DNA of 64,000 nucleotides from an uncultured Kiritimatiellota bacterium (GCA_934635385.1 CAKTZI010000003.1:62001-126000); one strand, 5' to 3'. Shown: positions 24,212 through 32,488, numbered from the stretch's first letter. The notes: generated from the sequence alone by a model not told the origin. Numbers and translations: made by a program.

Positions 24212-24255
24212 AAAAAACCCCGCGCGACCTCAAGAAGCGGTCGAAAGCGGGTTTT
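24212..24255 (-). terminator. Intrinsic terminator of tRNA-Ala
   Basis: On the minus strand AAAACCCGC and CGACC pair with GGTCG and GCGGGGTTTT, followed by a run of six T. It lies 18 bp beyond the tRNA 3' end. Confidence 0.8.
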
Positions 24256-24272
24256 GCGTGTTTCGCGCGAAA

Positions 24273-24348
24273 TGGTGGAGAAGAAGAGATTCGAACTCTC
24301 GACCCCCACGTTGCGAACGTGATGCTCTACCAACTGAGCTACTTCCCC
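24273..24348 (-). tRNA. tRNA-Ala(CGC)
   Basis: A 76-base cloverleaf with encoded CCA. The acceptor stem GGGGAAG/CTTCTCC contains the G3:U70 pair that identifies tRNA-Ala. The D arm is GTAGCTCAGTTGGTAGAGC, the anticodon loop is TTCGCAA (anticodon CGC), and the T loop is TTCGAAT. It is transcribed against its neighbours and has its own terminator. Confidence 0.95.
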
Positions 24349-24493
24349 ATTCGTGGAAACGGCGCGTAGTATATCATATTCTTGGCTCCCTGCGCAAGGG
24401 GGTAAATGAACTTTTGTTCAAATGCCGCTTGTTGGCGCGTCGATAGGCCGGAATCCTCGGCCGACCCGCTTGCGCGGCGGTGGGCGTTTTTGG

Positions 24494-24499
24494 TATACT
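24494..24499 (+). promoter_or_regulatory. -10 TATACT of rpsB-tsf
   Basis: GTTTTTGGTATACTACGCGCC, about 110 bp before the rpsB start. The long leader could hold the S2 autoregulatory site, although no fold is proposed here. Confidence 0.6.
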
Positions 24500-24609
24500 A
24501 CGCGCCAATTCGTCCACGGTGGGCGGGTTGAAGCGAATGAACCGAGGTCTCCATCCCACGGTCAAAGCGGATTGAACAGCAACAATTCAAGTTCGAAAGG
24601 AAACAAAAA

Positions 24610-25644
24610 ATGGAAATGCCGACCTCCGCCCTCACGGGCGTCACCCTCAAAGACATGTTTGACGCGGGCCTCCACTTCGGTCACCAGACGAAGCGGTGGA
24701 ATCCGAAGATGAAAGGCTACATCTTCGACAAGCGCAACGGGATTCACGTCATCGACCTCCAGCAGTCCGTCGAGCTTCTTGACGAGGCCGCCCAGTTCGT
24801 GAAGGACGTCATCCTCTCCGGCAAGAAGATCCTCTTCGTCGCGACGAAGAAGCAGGTCGCCGAGATGGTCAAGGAGGCCGCCGCGAGCGTCGACCAGTTC
24901 TACGTGACCGAGCGTTGGCTCGGCGGCACGCTCACGAACGCGAAGACCCTCCGTTCGAGCGTCAAGCGCATGCGTCAGCTGCAGGCCACGGCGAAGGCGA
25001 ACGGCGGCGAGCTGTCCGAGCACAAGCAGGAGAACTCGATGCTCCGCCGCGAGCTCACGAAGCTTGAGACGAACCTGACGGGCGTGGCCGAAATGGCCGA
25101 GCAGCCCGGCGCCGTCTTCATCGTCGACTGCGTGAAGGAGGCGAACGCCGTCAAGGAGGCCGTCCGTCTGCACATCCCGGTCGTCGCGATCGTCGATACG
25201 AACGCCGACCCGGAGCCGATCGACTACGTCATCCCCGGCAACGACGACTCCGTGCGCGGCGTCGAGCTGATCCTGAATGGCCTCGTGAAGGTGATCAAGG
25301 ACGCGAACACGGAATACGGCGCGAAGGCCGCCGAGGCGAACGCGAAGCGCGAGGCCGAGCGCCGCGACCGCGAGGCGTCCGAGAAGGCCGCGCGCGCCGA
25401 GCGCAAGGCGAAGATCACGGCGTCGCGTCCGGGTTCCGGCGCGAAGCGTCCGGCCGCGAAGAAGGGCGTTGTCGCCGCGAACGTGAAGGCCGCCGCGCGT
25501 GCCGCGAAGGAGGCCGCCGAGATCAAGGCGAAGGCCGATCTCGCCGCGAAGCGCCAGGCCAAGGTCGCCGAGGCTCAGGCCGCCGTCGAGGCACAGGCCG
25601 CCGCGCCGGCTGCGGCTCCGGCCGAAGCCCCCGCGCAGGCCTAA
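24610..25644 (+). CDS. rpsB: 30S ribosomal protein S2 with long Ala/Lys-rich tail
   Basis: S2 binds the 30S subunit at the head-platform junction. The core is unmistakable: HFGHQTKRWNPKMKGYIF, ILFVATKKQ, ERWLGGTLTN, and PVVAIVDTNADPEPIDYVIPGND. The usual protein is about 230-260 residues. This one is 344, with an extra 110 residues or so after the core, rich in Ala, Lys, Glu and Arg (KREAERRDREASEKAARAER) and ending in Ala/Pro. The tail may be an extended helix contacting rRNA or other factors. A purine-rich AAAGGAAA lies just before the ATG. rpsB is followed by tsf, the common operon order. Confidence 0.97.
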   Translation: MEMPTSALTGVTLKDMFDAGLHFGHQTKRWNPKMKGYIFDKRNGIHVIDLQQSVELLDEAAQFVKDVILSGKKILFVATKKQVAEMVKEAAASVDQFYVTERWLGGTLTNAKTLRSSVKRMRQLQATAKANGGELSEHKQENSMLRRELTKLETNLTGVAEMAEQPGAVFIVDCVKEANAVKEAVRLHIPVVAIVDTNADPEPIDYVIPGNDDSVRGVELILNGLVKVIKDANTEYGAKAAEANAKREAERRDREASEKAARAERKAKITASRPGSGAKRPAAKKGVVAANVKAAARAAKEAAEIKAKADLAAKRQAKVAEAQAAVEAQAAAPAAAPAEAPAQA

Positions 25645-25652
25645 TTGCGCCA

Positions 25653-25696
25653 CTCAATCTCTCAACTTCACAACTTCTCAACCTCTCAACTTTTCA
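25653..25696 (+). repeat. CTCAACTT-type simple repeat in the rpsB-tsf spacer
   Basis: CTCAATCTCTCAACTTCACA and the next 24 bases are degenerate copies of an 8-9 base CTCAACTT unit. They fill nearly the whole spacer, leaving no Shine-Dalgarno for tsf. Confidence 0.7.
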
Positions 25697-25700
25697 GACT

Positions 25701-26534
25701 ATGAACATCACGATTGACATGATCAAGCAGCTTCGCGAGGCCACGGCGGCCGGCATGGGCGCGTGCAAGGAAGCGCTCAAGGCCACCGACGGCAACATGG
25801 ACGAGGCGGTCAAGTACCTGCGCGAGAAGGGTCTCGCCGTCGCCGCCAAGCGCGTCGACAAGGAGTCGAAGCAGGGCATCGTCGCCCTCGCCGTTGCGGC
25901 GGACAAGAAGTCGATGGCGCTTGCGGAAGTGAACTGCGAGACCGATTTCGTCGCGAAGACGGAGGCGTTCGTCAAGTTCGTCGACGAGGCGGCGAAGGTC
26001 GCGCTCGAAGGCAAGGACATCGAGGCGACGCTGTCCGACGACTACAAGATGCTGCTCACCAAGACGGGCGAGAACGTGAAGATCCGCCGCAGCGAGCGTT
26101 TCGCGCTCGAAGGCGCGGGCTGCGTTTCGGGCTACATCCACATGGGCGGCAAGATCGGCGTCCTCGTGGAGCTTGGCTGCGAGAAGCCGGGCGAGAAGCT
26201 GGACGAGGCGGCGCACATGGTGTGCCTCCACATCGCGGCGAACGCGCCGAAGTTCATCAAGCCGGAGGAAGTGCCCCAGTCCGAGATCGACGCGGAGCTT
26301 GAGATCAAGCTCAACGCGCTTAAGGAGCAGAAGGGCAAGCTGCCGCCGGAGCAGGCGCTCGTCGGCATCAAGAAGGGCATGGCCGCGAAGTTCTGCAGCC
26401 AGATCTGTCTCCTGAAGCAGGACTACGTCGCGGACGGCGAGATCACGGTCGAGAAGTACCTCGAAAACGTCGGCAAGGAGATCGGCGCGCCGGTCACGGT
26501 GAAGCGCTTCTGCCGCATGCAGCTCGGCGCGTAA
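25701..26534 (+). CDS. tsf: Elongation factor Ts
   Basis: EF-Ts is the guanine nucleotide exchange factor for EF-Tu. The 277-residue protein opens with the N-terminal domain signature IKQLREATAAGMGACKEAL, and the EF-Tu-contacting block is present (AEVNCETDFVAKT). Two core subdomains follow (GYIHMGGKIGVLVEL and VCLHIAANAPKFI), and it ends VKRFCRMQLGA as expected. The spacer before it is a CTCAACTT simple repeat with no recognisable ribosome-binding site, so coupling to rpsB or a non-SD mechanism is likely. The following ispH-uppS frame begins almost at once. Confidence 0.96.
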   Translation: MNITIDMIKQLREATAAGMGACKEALKATDGNMDEAVKYLREKGLAVAAKRVDKESKQGIVALAVAADKKSMALAEVNCETDFVAKTEAFVKFVDEAAKVALEGKDIEATLSDDYKMLLTKTGENVKIRRSERFALEGAGCVSGYIHMGGKIGVLVELGCEKPGEKLDEAAHMVCLHIAANAPKFIKPEEVPQSEIDAELEIKLNALKEQKGKLPPEQALVGIKKGMAAKFCSQICLLKQDYVADGEITVEKYLENVGKEIGAPVTVKRFCRMQLGA

Positions 26535-26538
26535 GGGC

Positions 26539-28026
26539 GTTGAGACGAAAGTCGAAGTCATCGAGCCGCATGGGCTCTGCGCGGGCGTGAACGCCGCGAT
26601 TGCGAAGGCCCTCAAGCTTCGCAACGTCTACTGTCTGCACGCGCTCGTCCACAACGAGATCGCCATTGGCGACCTCAAGGCGCTCGGCTTTCGCTTCGTC
26701 GATCGCATCGAAGACGTGCCGGAAGGCGAGACGGTCGTCTTCTCGGCGCACGGCGTCTCGCCGCGTGTCCGCGAAGCCGCCGCCGCGCGCCGCCTCAAGG
26801 TCGTGGACGCGACGTGTCCCTTCGTCGCGAACGTCCACAGGGCCGCGCGCGCGTTCGCCCTCCGGGGGATGCCCGTCGTGATCCTCGGCGACCCCGGACA
26901 CGCCGAGTTCCAGGGCATTGCCGGGGAAGTCGGCGACGGGAACTGGCTGACCTTTGAGCAGGCCCTTTCCGATTCACCCCCTCCCCTCCCCCATCCTTTC
27001 CTCGGCGTCGTCGCCCAGACGACGATGAACGCCGACGAGGTGGCGCGGCAGGTGGCCGAGCTGCGCACACGCTACGCCGTCGAGACGCAGGCCGACGTCT
27101 GCCGCGCGACGAAGGAACGCCAGGACGCCGTGCGCGCGTTCGCGGGCGATGCCATGCTGGTGCTCGGCTCCCGGACCTCCGCCAACTCGAAGCGGCTTGC
27201 GGAAGTCGCGACGGCGACGGGCAAGCGCGCGTTCTTCGCGGGCACGATGGACGAGGTGCGTGCGCTGGACTTCGCCGGCGTGCAGACGCTGGGCGTGACG
27301 AGCGGCGCCTCGACGCCGGAACGGTTCTTTGCGGACGTCGTGCGCTACCTGAAGAACGTGCCGCAGCACGTGGCGATCATCATGGACGGCAACGGACGCT
27401 GGGCGACGCGGCGCGGACAGAAGCGCGGCGAGGGACACAAGGCCGGCGCGAAGACGCTCGGCGACGTCCTCAACTGGTGCGGCGCGCGCGGCATCCGCTA
27501 TCTCACGGTCTATGCGTTCTCGACGGAGAACTGGAAGCGTCCGAAAGAGGAGGTGGACGGCCTCATGTCCCTTTTCGCGCGGATGCTGAAGTCGAAGGAA
27601 TCGAGTTTCCTGAAGAACGAGGTGCGCTTTCGCATGATCGGCCGGCGCGGCGACCTGTCGCCGAAGCTCCTCGCCGTCATCGCGTCGCTGGAGAAGAAGA
27701 CCGCACGGTTCGAGCGTCAGTTCATCGTCGCGATTTCCTACGGCGGCCGCGCCGAGATCGTCGATGCGGCGAATGCGGCGTTGAAGCGGGGCGAGCCGCT
27801 GACGGAAGAGACGTTCCGCGCGTTCCTCTATGCGCCGGACGTGCCCGATCCCGATCTCGTCATCCGCACGAGCGGCGAGCTGCGCACGTCGAACTTCCTC
27901 CTGTGGGAGGCGGCGTACAGCGAATACTATTTCACGGACACGCTCTGGCCGGACTTCTCGGAAGCCGAGTTCGACAAGGCCCTCGCGTCCTATGCCGTGC
28001 GCCACCGCCGCAAGGGTGGGGTGTAA
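26539..28026 (+). CDS. ispH-uppS: HMBPP reductase / undecaprenyl diphosphate synthase fusion
   Basis: One frame encodes two enzymes. Residues about 1-275 are IspH, the [4Fe-4S] enzyme making IPP and DMAPP; its three cysteine ligands are in HGLCAGV, DATCPFV and DVCRAT. The rest is UppS (cis-prenyltransferase making C55-PP), with IIMDGNGRWA, FSTENWKRP and VIRTSGELRTSNFLLW. The first visible start codon (GTG 26587) lies after the essential first cysteine, so the true start must be upstream. No ATG, GTG or TTG exists there in frame back to a stop at 26500. I place the start at 26539 (GTT) provisionally; ACG 26545 or ATC 26560 are alternatives. A pyrimidine-rich insert (PPPLPHP) interrupts IspH. 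Confidence 0.85.
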   Translation, partial: VETKVEVIEPHGLCAGVNAAIAKALKLRNVYCLHALVHNEIAIGDLKALGFRFVDRIEDVPEGETVVFSAHGVSPRVREAAAARRLKVVDATCPFVANVHRAARAFALRGMPVVILGDPGHAEFQGIAGEVGDGNWLTFEQALSDSPPPLPHPFLGVVAQTTMNADEVARQVAELRTRYAVETQADVCRATKERQDAVRAFAGDAMLVLGSRTSANSKRLAEVATATGKRAFFAGTMDEVRALDFAGVQTLGVTSGASTPERFFADVVRYLKNVPQHVAIIMDGNGRWATRRGQKRGEGHKAGAKTLGDVLNWCGARGIRYLTVYAFSTENWKRPKEEVDGLMSLFARMLKSKESSFLKNEVRFRMIGRRGDLSPKLLAVIASLEKKTARFERQFIVAISYGGRAEIVDAANAALKRGEPLTEETFRAFLYAPDVPDPDLVIRTSGELRTSNFLLWEAAYSEYYFTDTLWPDFSEAEFDKALASYAVRHRRKGGV

Positions 28027-28054
28027 AGCGCGTTGCGGGCGATTGCAGACGCGG

Positions 28055-28083
28055 TTGACGTGCGGGCGGGAGTATGCCATAAT
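28055..28083 (+). promoter_or_regulatory. Promoter of the dxs-like gene
   Basis: TTGACG (28055-28060), a 17 bp spacer and CATAAT (28078-28083). The ATG follows nine bases later, so the leader is only a few bases long. Confidence 0.7.
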
Positions 28084-28092
28084 ACGCCCATT

Positions 28093-29856
28093 ATGTTCGA
28101 TCTCATGTCCATCAAAGGCCCCGCCGACGTGAAAGCCGTTCCGGCGGAGAACGTCAACGACCTCTGCGACGCGATGCGCCAGGCGCTCATCGTCCGCGCC
28201 TCGAAGCACACGGGCCATGTCGGCCCCAACCTCGGCTTCGTCGAGGCGACCGTCGCCCTGCACCGCGTGTTTGATTCGCCGACCGACAAGATCGTGTTCG
28301 ACGTCTCGCACCAGTGCTATCCGCACAAGATGCTCACGGGGCGCATGCGGGCGTACGTCGACGAGGCGCACTACGACGACGTGTCGGGCTACACCGAGCC
28401 GTCCGAATCGCCGCACGACCATTTCGTCGTCGGGCACACGGCGACGAGCGTGTCGCTCGCGACAGGGCTCGCCAAGGCGCGTGACCTGCGCGGCGAGAAG
28501 TTCAACGTGATCGCCGTCATCGGCGACGGCTCGCTGTCGGGCGGCGAGGCGTTCGAGGGCCTCAGCAACGCCGCCGAGCAGGGCACGAACCTCATCGTCG
28601 TCTTCAACGACAACCAGATGTCCATCGCCGAGCCGCATGGCGGCTTCTACACGTCCCTCGCCCGTCTGCGCGCGACGAACGGCGAAGATCCCTGCAACCT
28701 CTTCAAGGCGATTGGCTTCGATTACCTCTATGTTGCAAATGGCAACGACGAGGTGGCCGTCGAGGCGGCGTTCCGCCGGGTGAAGGATGCGCCGCGCCCG
28801 GTCGTCGTGCACCTCAACACCGAGAAGGGCCACGGCTGGCAGCCCGCCGTCGCGGACAAGGAGGCGTGGCACTGGGGCATGGCCCCGTTCGATCCCGTGA
28901 CGGGTGCGCCGCTCAATCCGCCGCCTGCCGGGGACGGCTGGATCGGCAGCCGCTTCGCCGACCACCTGCTCGCGAAGATGGCCGCCGACCCGAAGGTCGT
29001 CGTCGTCAACGCCGCCGTGCCCGCGATGCTCGGCTTCACGAAGGCGAACCGCGAAAAGGCCGGCCGGCAGTTCGTGGACGTCGGCATCTGCGAGGAACAT
29101 GCCGTCGCGTTCGTGAGCGCCCTTGCCAAGGGCGGCGCGAAGCCCGTCTTCAGCGTCGTCTCGTCCTTCGTCCAGCGCACCTACGACCAGCTGAGCCAGG
29201 ATCTCTGCATCAACGACAACCCGGCGACGATCGTCGTCACGACGGGCGGACTCGCCACGATGAACGACGTCACGCACCTCTGCTGGTTCGACATTCCGCT
29301 CCTCGCGAACATCCCGAATCTCGTCTACCTCTGTCCGACGAGCGAGAAGGAGTATTTTGCGATGCTCGACTGGTCTATCGACTACGCGCAGCACCCGGTC
29401 GCGATTCGCGAGCCGTCGAACGGCGTGCGCGAGAACGACGTCACGATCCTTTCGGACTATTCGGGCCCGATTCGCTACGACGTCACGCGGCGCGGACGGG
29501 ACGTGGCGATTCTCGGCCTCGGCAACTTCTACAAGTTGGGCACGGAACTCGCGGACGCGCTCGCGGCGAAGGGCGTCTCGGCGACGCTCATCAATCCGCG
29601 CACGGCGTCGGAACTCGACGTCGCGGCGCTGGATGCGCTCCAGGCTGACCACCGCCTCGTCGTCACGCTGGAGGACGGCGCGATCGACGGCGGCTTCGGC
29701 GAGAAGGTCGCGCGGCACTTCGGGCCGACGGACATGAAGGTTCTCGTGCGCGGCGCGGCGAAGAGGTTCGCCGACCGCTACGACGTTGCGGACTTCCTCG
29801 CGGCGAACCGCCTCACCGTGCCGCAGCTCGTGGCCGACGTCGAAGCGCTGACGTGA
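28093..29856 (+). CDS. dxs: 1-deoxy-D-xylulose-5-phosphate synthase-like transketolase
   Basis: A 587-residue thiamine-diphosphate enzyme. The N-terminal domain carries HTGHVGPNLGFVEATVAL, SHQCYPHKMLTGR, and the ThDP-binding VIGDGSLSGGEAFEGL ending in FNDNQMSI. The pyrimidine-binding domain has DVGICEEHAVAF with the catalytic Glu. The transketolase C-terminal domain ends near VEALT. It is 30 or more residues shorter than classical DXS and belongs to the compact DXS-like group, so substrate assignment is not certain. Placement beside the ispH-uppS fusion supports the MEP isoprenoid pathway. Its own near-leaderless promoter separates it from that fusion. Confidence 0.85.
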   Translation: MFDLMSIKGPADVKAVPAENVNDLCDAMRQALIVRASKHTGHVGPNLGFVEATVALHRVFDSPTDKIVFDVSHQCYPHKMLTGRMRAYVDEAHYDDVSGYTEPSESPHDHFVVGHTATSVSLATGLAKARDLRGEKFNVIAVIGDGSLSGGEAFEGLSNAAEQGTNLIVVFNDNQMSIAEPHGGFYTSLARLRATNGEDPCNLFKAIGFDYLYVANGNDEVAVEAAFRRVKDAPRPVVVHLNTEKGHGWQPAVADKEAWHWGMAPFDPVTGAPLNPPPAGDGWIGSRFADHLLAKMAADPKVVVVNAAVPAMLGFTKANREKAGRQFVDVGICEEHAVAFVSALAKGGAKPVFSVVSSFVQRTYDQLSQDLCINDNPATIVVTTGGLATMNDVTHLCWFDIPLLANIPNLVYLCPTSEKEYFAMLDWSIDYAQHPVAIREPSNGVRENDVTILSDYSGPIRYDVTRRGRDVAILGLGNFYKLGTELADALAAKGVSATLINPRTASELDVAALDALQADHRLVVTLEDGAIDGGFGEKVARHFGPTDMKVLVRGAAKRFADRYDVADFLAANRLTVPQLVADVEALT

Positions 29857-29881
29857 CGGTTGCGGAGGCTGATTGGGGATC

Positions 29882-31297
29882 ATGTGCGCCGTGAAGACGA
29901 GAACCCGTTTCGCGCTGGTTGCGCTGCTGCTCCCGTGGGTCGCACAGGCCGAACGGGAGATGTCGATTCGTGAGTTTTCGGACGAGATCCGGGCGCGTGT
30001 CGTCGATCGGGTCACCGAGGCGCTGGCCCTTCCGCAGGCGGCGACGGCCGAGATCACGGGCGTCGTGACGTTCGTCGGCGAGGACAGCCTTTTCCTGCAG
30101 CGCGACGACGACGGGCTGAAGATCGAGACGGACGGGGCGGAGACGAGGCTGTGCGCGGGCGATGTCGCGACCGTCTCCGGCGAGCCGTCCCTGGAGGGCG
30201 GGCGCATCGTCCTGCGGGCGAAGCGGGTCGAGAAGGACGGTTCGGAGCCGCTGCCGCCGCCGCGCGCCGTCACGGCGGACGACCTTGTGGCCGCCGCGCG
30301 CGACGGGAGGGACGTCAACTGGCTGCGCGTCTCGCTGGAAGGGCGCGCCCTCGGCCTGACCGAACACGGCTTCGCGCTCGACGTCGCGGGCGTTCCCGTC
30401 AACGTGATGTGCGCGGATGTCCCCGGCTTCCTGTCCGACGCGGCGCACACGCGCCCGAAGCTCCGCGTGACCGGCGTCCTGGAACAGATGCTCGATCCGT
30501 CCGTCTTCCTCGGACGAGAAGGCTACGTGATGGGCGTGAAGCTCAACGCAATGGGGGCGGACGTCACGCTCGTGCCGGATCTGGCCTATTACGCGGCGCG
30601 GCGGACGCGGCGCTTCATTTACGGGGCGACAGCCGTCTCCGTGGCGCTGGCGGCGCTCATCTGCGTCCTCGCGGTTCTCGCAATCCGCCAGCAGAAGCGG
30701 CTCTTCCGCTCGCGGACGCTGATGGCCGAGCGCAAGCGCATGGCGGACGACCTCCACGACACGATCGAGCAGCATCTCGTCGGCGCGGGCATGCTGATGA
30801 AGCTGGGGCAGCTGAAGGCGGCCGAAGACGTGCTGGTGCGGGCGAAGCGCGAGATCCGCGACATCGTCTGGGGGCTCAAGAACGACGACATGATGCGGCT
30901 CTCGCCGGCGGACATGCTGCGGCAGCTCGCGCACGCCGAGAACACGAAGGGGCTCTGCCGCGTCGATACGCGCCTCGCGGGGCTTCCGGCGAAGATGGAC
31001 GCGGCGCAGATGCGCGACCTCTCGCTCGTCGTGCGGGAGGCGATCGGCAACGCGATCAAGCACGGCGGCGCGAAGAAGATCGCGCTGACGGCGGATCCGC
31101 ACGGGACGGGCGGCTGGCTGTTGCGTGTCGCGAACGACGGCGCGCCGTTCGATCCCGCGACGGCGCCGGGCGCGGCGGAGGGGCACTTCGGGCTGGAGGG
31201 CATGCGCCAGCGGGCCCGCCGCCTCGGCGCGGGGCTGTCCTTCTCGCGCCGCGACGGCTGGACAGTCCTCACGCTGGAAAAGGCGGCGTGCCAGTAA
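29882..31297 (+). CDS. Sensor histidine kinase (HisKA_3/NarX type)
   Basis: A 471-residue membrane kinase. A signal-like N-terminus is followed by a periplasmic beta-rich region of about 215 residues with two OB-like repeats (ATAEITGVVTFVGEDSLFLQ and VNWLRVSLEGRALG). One membrane helix is at about 244-267. The HisKA_3 histidine is in RKRMADDLHDTIEQHLVGAG, and HATPase_c follows with EAIGNAIKHGGAKKI and GHFGLEGMRQRARRLGAG. The start is the ATG at 29882; a TTG three codons upstream is possible. It is 25 bp after the dxs-like gene and may share its transcript. No LuxR-type response regulator lies next to it. Confidence 0.85.
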   Translation: MCAVKTRTRFALVALLLPWVAQAEREMSIREFSDEIRARVVDRVTEALALPQAATAEITGVVTFVGEDSLFLQRDDDGLKIETDGAETRLCAGDVATVSGEPSLEGGRIVLRAKRVEKDGSEPLPPPRAVTADDLVAAARDGRDVNWLRVSLEGRALGLTEHGFALDVAGVPVNVMCADVPGFLSDAAHTRPKLRVTGVLEQMLDPSVFLGREGYVMGVKLNAMGADVTLVPDLAYYAARRTRRFIYGATAVSVALAALICVLAVLAIRQQKRLFRSRTLMAERKRMADDLHDTIEQHLVGAGMLMKLGQLKAAEDVLVRAKREIRDIVWGLKNDDMMRLSPADMLRQLAHAENTKGLCRVDTRLAGLPAKMDAAQMRDLSLVVREAIGNAIKHGGAKKIALTADPHGTGGWLLRVANDGAPFDPATAPGAAEGHFGLEGMRQRARRLGAGLSFSRRDGWTVLTLEKAACQ

Positions 31298-31365
31298 TGG
31301 GTGTCGCGAATTGCGACTCCGACATCCTGCGCGACAGTCGTCACAGCAGCAAGATTGCTTTCGCT

Positions 31366-31502
31366 AAACACGGAGATGACGGAGAGGCGGAGACACGGAG
31401 ACCTTTACATGATTCACGAAACATGAAGTCAACCCCGATGCCGTCCTGCCTGCCTGTGACTCGCACCTCCGCGTCTCCCAGTCTCCGCTTCCTCCGCGTT
31501 CA
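31366..31502. repeat. Imperfect inverted repeat rich in CGGAG/CTCCG
   Basis: The left arm (31366-31402, ACGGAGATGACGGAGAGGCG and beyond) and the right arm (31468-31502, CTCCGCGTCTCCCAGTCTCC and beyond) are reverse complements with scattered mismatches. A 65 bp centre separates them. The intergenic region contains no gene. It looks like a dispersed palindromic element. Confidence 0.6.
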
Positions 31503-31573
31503 GCGCCGCAGGCATTCTCGCGCAGGGAATGGAATCTCGCAGTTGTGCTGAAATGCGGCGGACGACTTTTTGA

Positions 31574-31579
31574 TATAAT
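31574..31579 (+). promoter_or_regulatory. -10 TATAAT of the methyltransferase gene
   Basis: TTTTTGATATAATC, eleven bases before the ATG at 31591. Confidence 0.55.
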
Positions 31580-31590
31580 CTTCGTCACAT

Positions 31591-32478
31591 ATGGATGACT
31601 ATGAACTTCTCGATTCGGGGGACGGGCGCAAGCTGGAGCGCTTCGGGCGCTACGTCCTGGCGCGTCCGTGTTCCCAGGCGCTGTGGCGGCCGGCGAAAAG
31701 CCCGGCGGACTGGGCGCGCGCCGACGCCGCCTTCGACCGCGAAGACGGCAACCGCTGGCACGGGCGCGCGAACCTGCCGAAGGACTGGCAGATCGAAACG
31801 GTCGGGCTCCGCTTCAGGCTCGGCGGCACGGACTTCGGACACCTCGGCATCTTCCCCGAGCAGCGCGCGCAGTGGAAGTGGATCAGGGAAAAAGTAAGAA
31901 GTAAGAAGGAAGAAGGAAGAAGAAGGGAAGAAGGGAAAAGGACGGAAGAGGGAAGAGGGATGAGCGAGGGGAACGGGGTGCGCGTCCTCAACCTCTTCGC
32001 GTATTCCGGCGGCAGCACGTTGGCGGCGGCGCAGGGCGGCGCGGAGGTCTGTCATCTCGACGCCTCGAAGGGCATGGTCGACTGGGCGCGCGAGAACGCG
32101 CGGCTGAACGGCCTCGCCGAGCATCCGATTCGCTGGATCGTCGATGACGCGCACAAGTTCATGCGGCGCGAGATCCGGCGCGGGCGGAAGTACGAGGCGG
32201 TCATTCTCGATCCGCCGACGTTCGGACGCGGCGCGGGCGGCGAGATGTACAAGATCGAGCGCGACCTCCAGGAGACGCTGGGGCTGGTGAAGGAGCTTCT
32301 CTCCGACCGTCCGGCGTTCGTGCTGTTCTCGTCGCACACGCCGGGGCTTTCCGAGGTCGTGGCGCAGAACATCTTGGGGCAGCTGTTCCCGTCCGCGCGG
32401 CTGGAGGCGGGCGAGATGCTGCTCGAAGGGCGTGCGCTTCCCTGCCCCAGCGGCATCTACTGTCGCGCGGTCTGGTAG
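31591..32478 (+). CDS. Class I SAM-dependent methyltransferase, rRNA large-subunit type
   Basis: A 295-residue protein of the Methyltrans_SAM (RlmI/RlmK-related) family. After an N-terminal LERFGRYVLARPCSQALW block typical of these proteins and an FGHLGIFPEQRAQWKWI segment, the SAM-binding motif I is VLNLFAYSGGSTLAAA. Motif IV is ILDPPTFGRGAGGEMYKIE and the C-terminal strands close with PCPSGIYCRAVW. It lacks the PUA domain of RlmI. It probably methylates cytosine or guanine in 23S rRNA, but the exact target cannot be read from sequence. A purine-rich insert of about 30 residues (Lys/Glu/Arg/Gly) lies just before motif I and seems to be a recent expansion. Confidence 0.8.
   Translation: MDDYELLDSGDGRKLERFGRYVLARPCSQALWRPAKSPADWARADAAFDREDGNRWHGRANLPKDWQIETVGLRFRLGGTDFGHLGIFPEQRAQWKWIREKVRSKKEEGRRREEGKRTEEGRGMSEGNGVRVLNLFAYSGGSTLAAAQGGAEVCHLDASKGMVDWARENARLNGLAEHPIRWIVDDAHKFMRREIRRGRKYEAVILDPPTFGRGAGGEMYKIERDLQETLGLVKELLSDRPAFVLFSSHTPGLSEVVAQNILGQLFPSARLEAGEMLLEGRALPCPSGIYCRAVW
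31886..31974 (+). repeat. Purine-only tract (GGAAGAAG-type) inside the methyltransferase gene
   Basis: Almost 90 bases consist of A and G with few exceptions, built on AAGTAAG, GGAAGAA and GGAAGAGG units. It encodes a charged low-complexity loop (SKKEEGRRREEGKRTEEGRG) that homologous proteins would not need. Confidence 0.7.
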
Positions 32479-32488
32479 CCGTCCGTCG

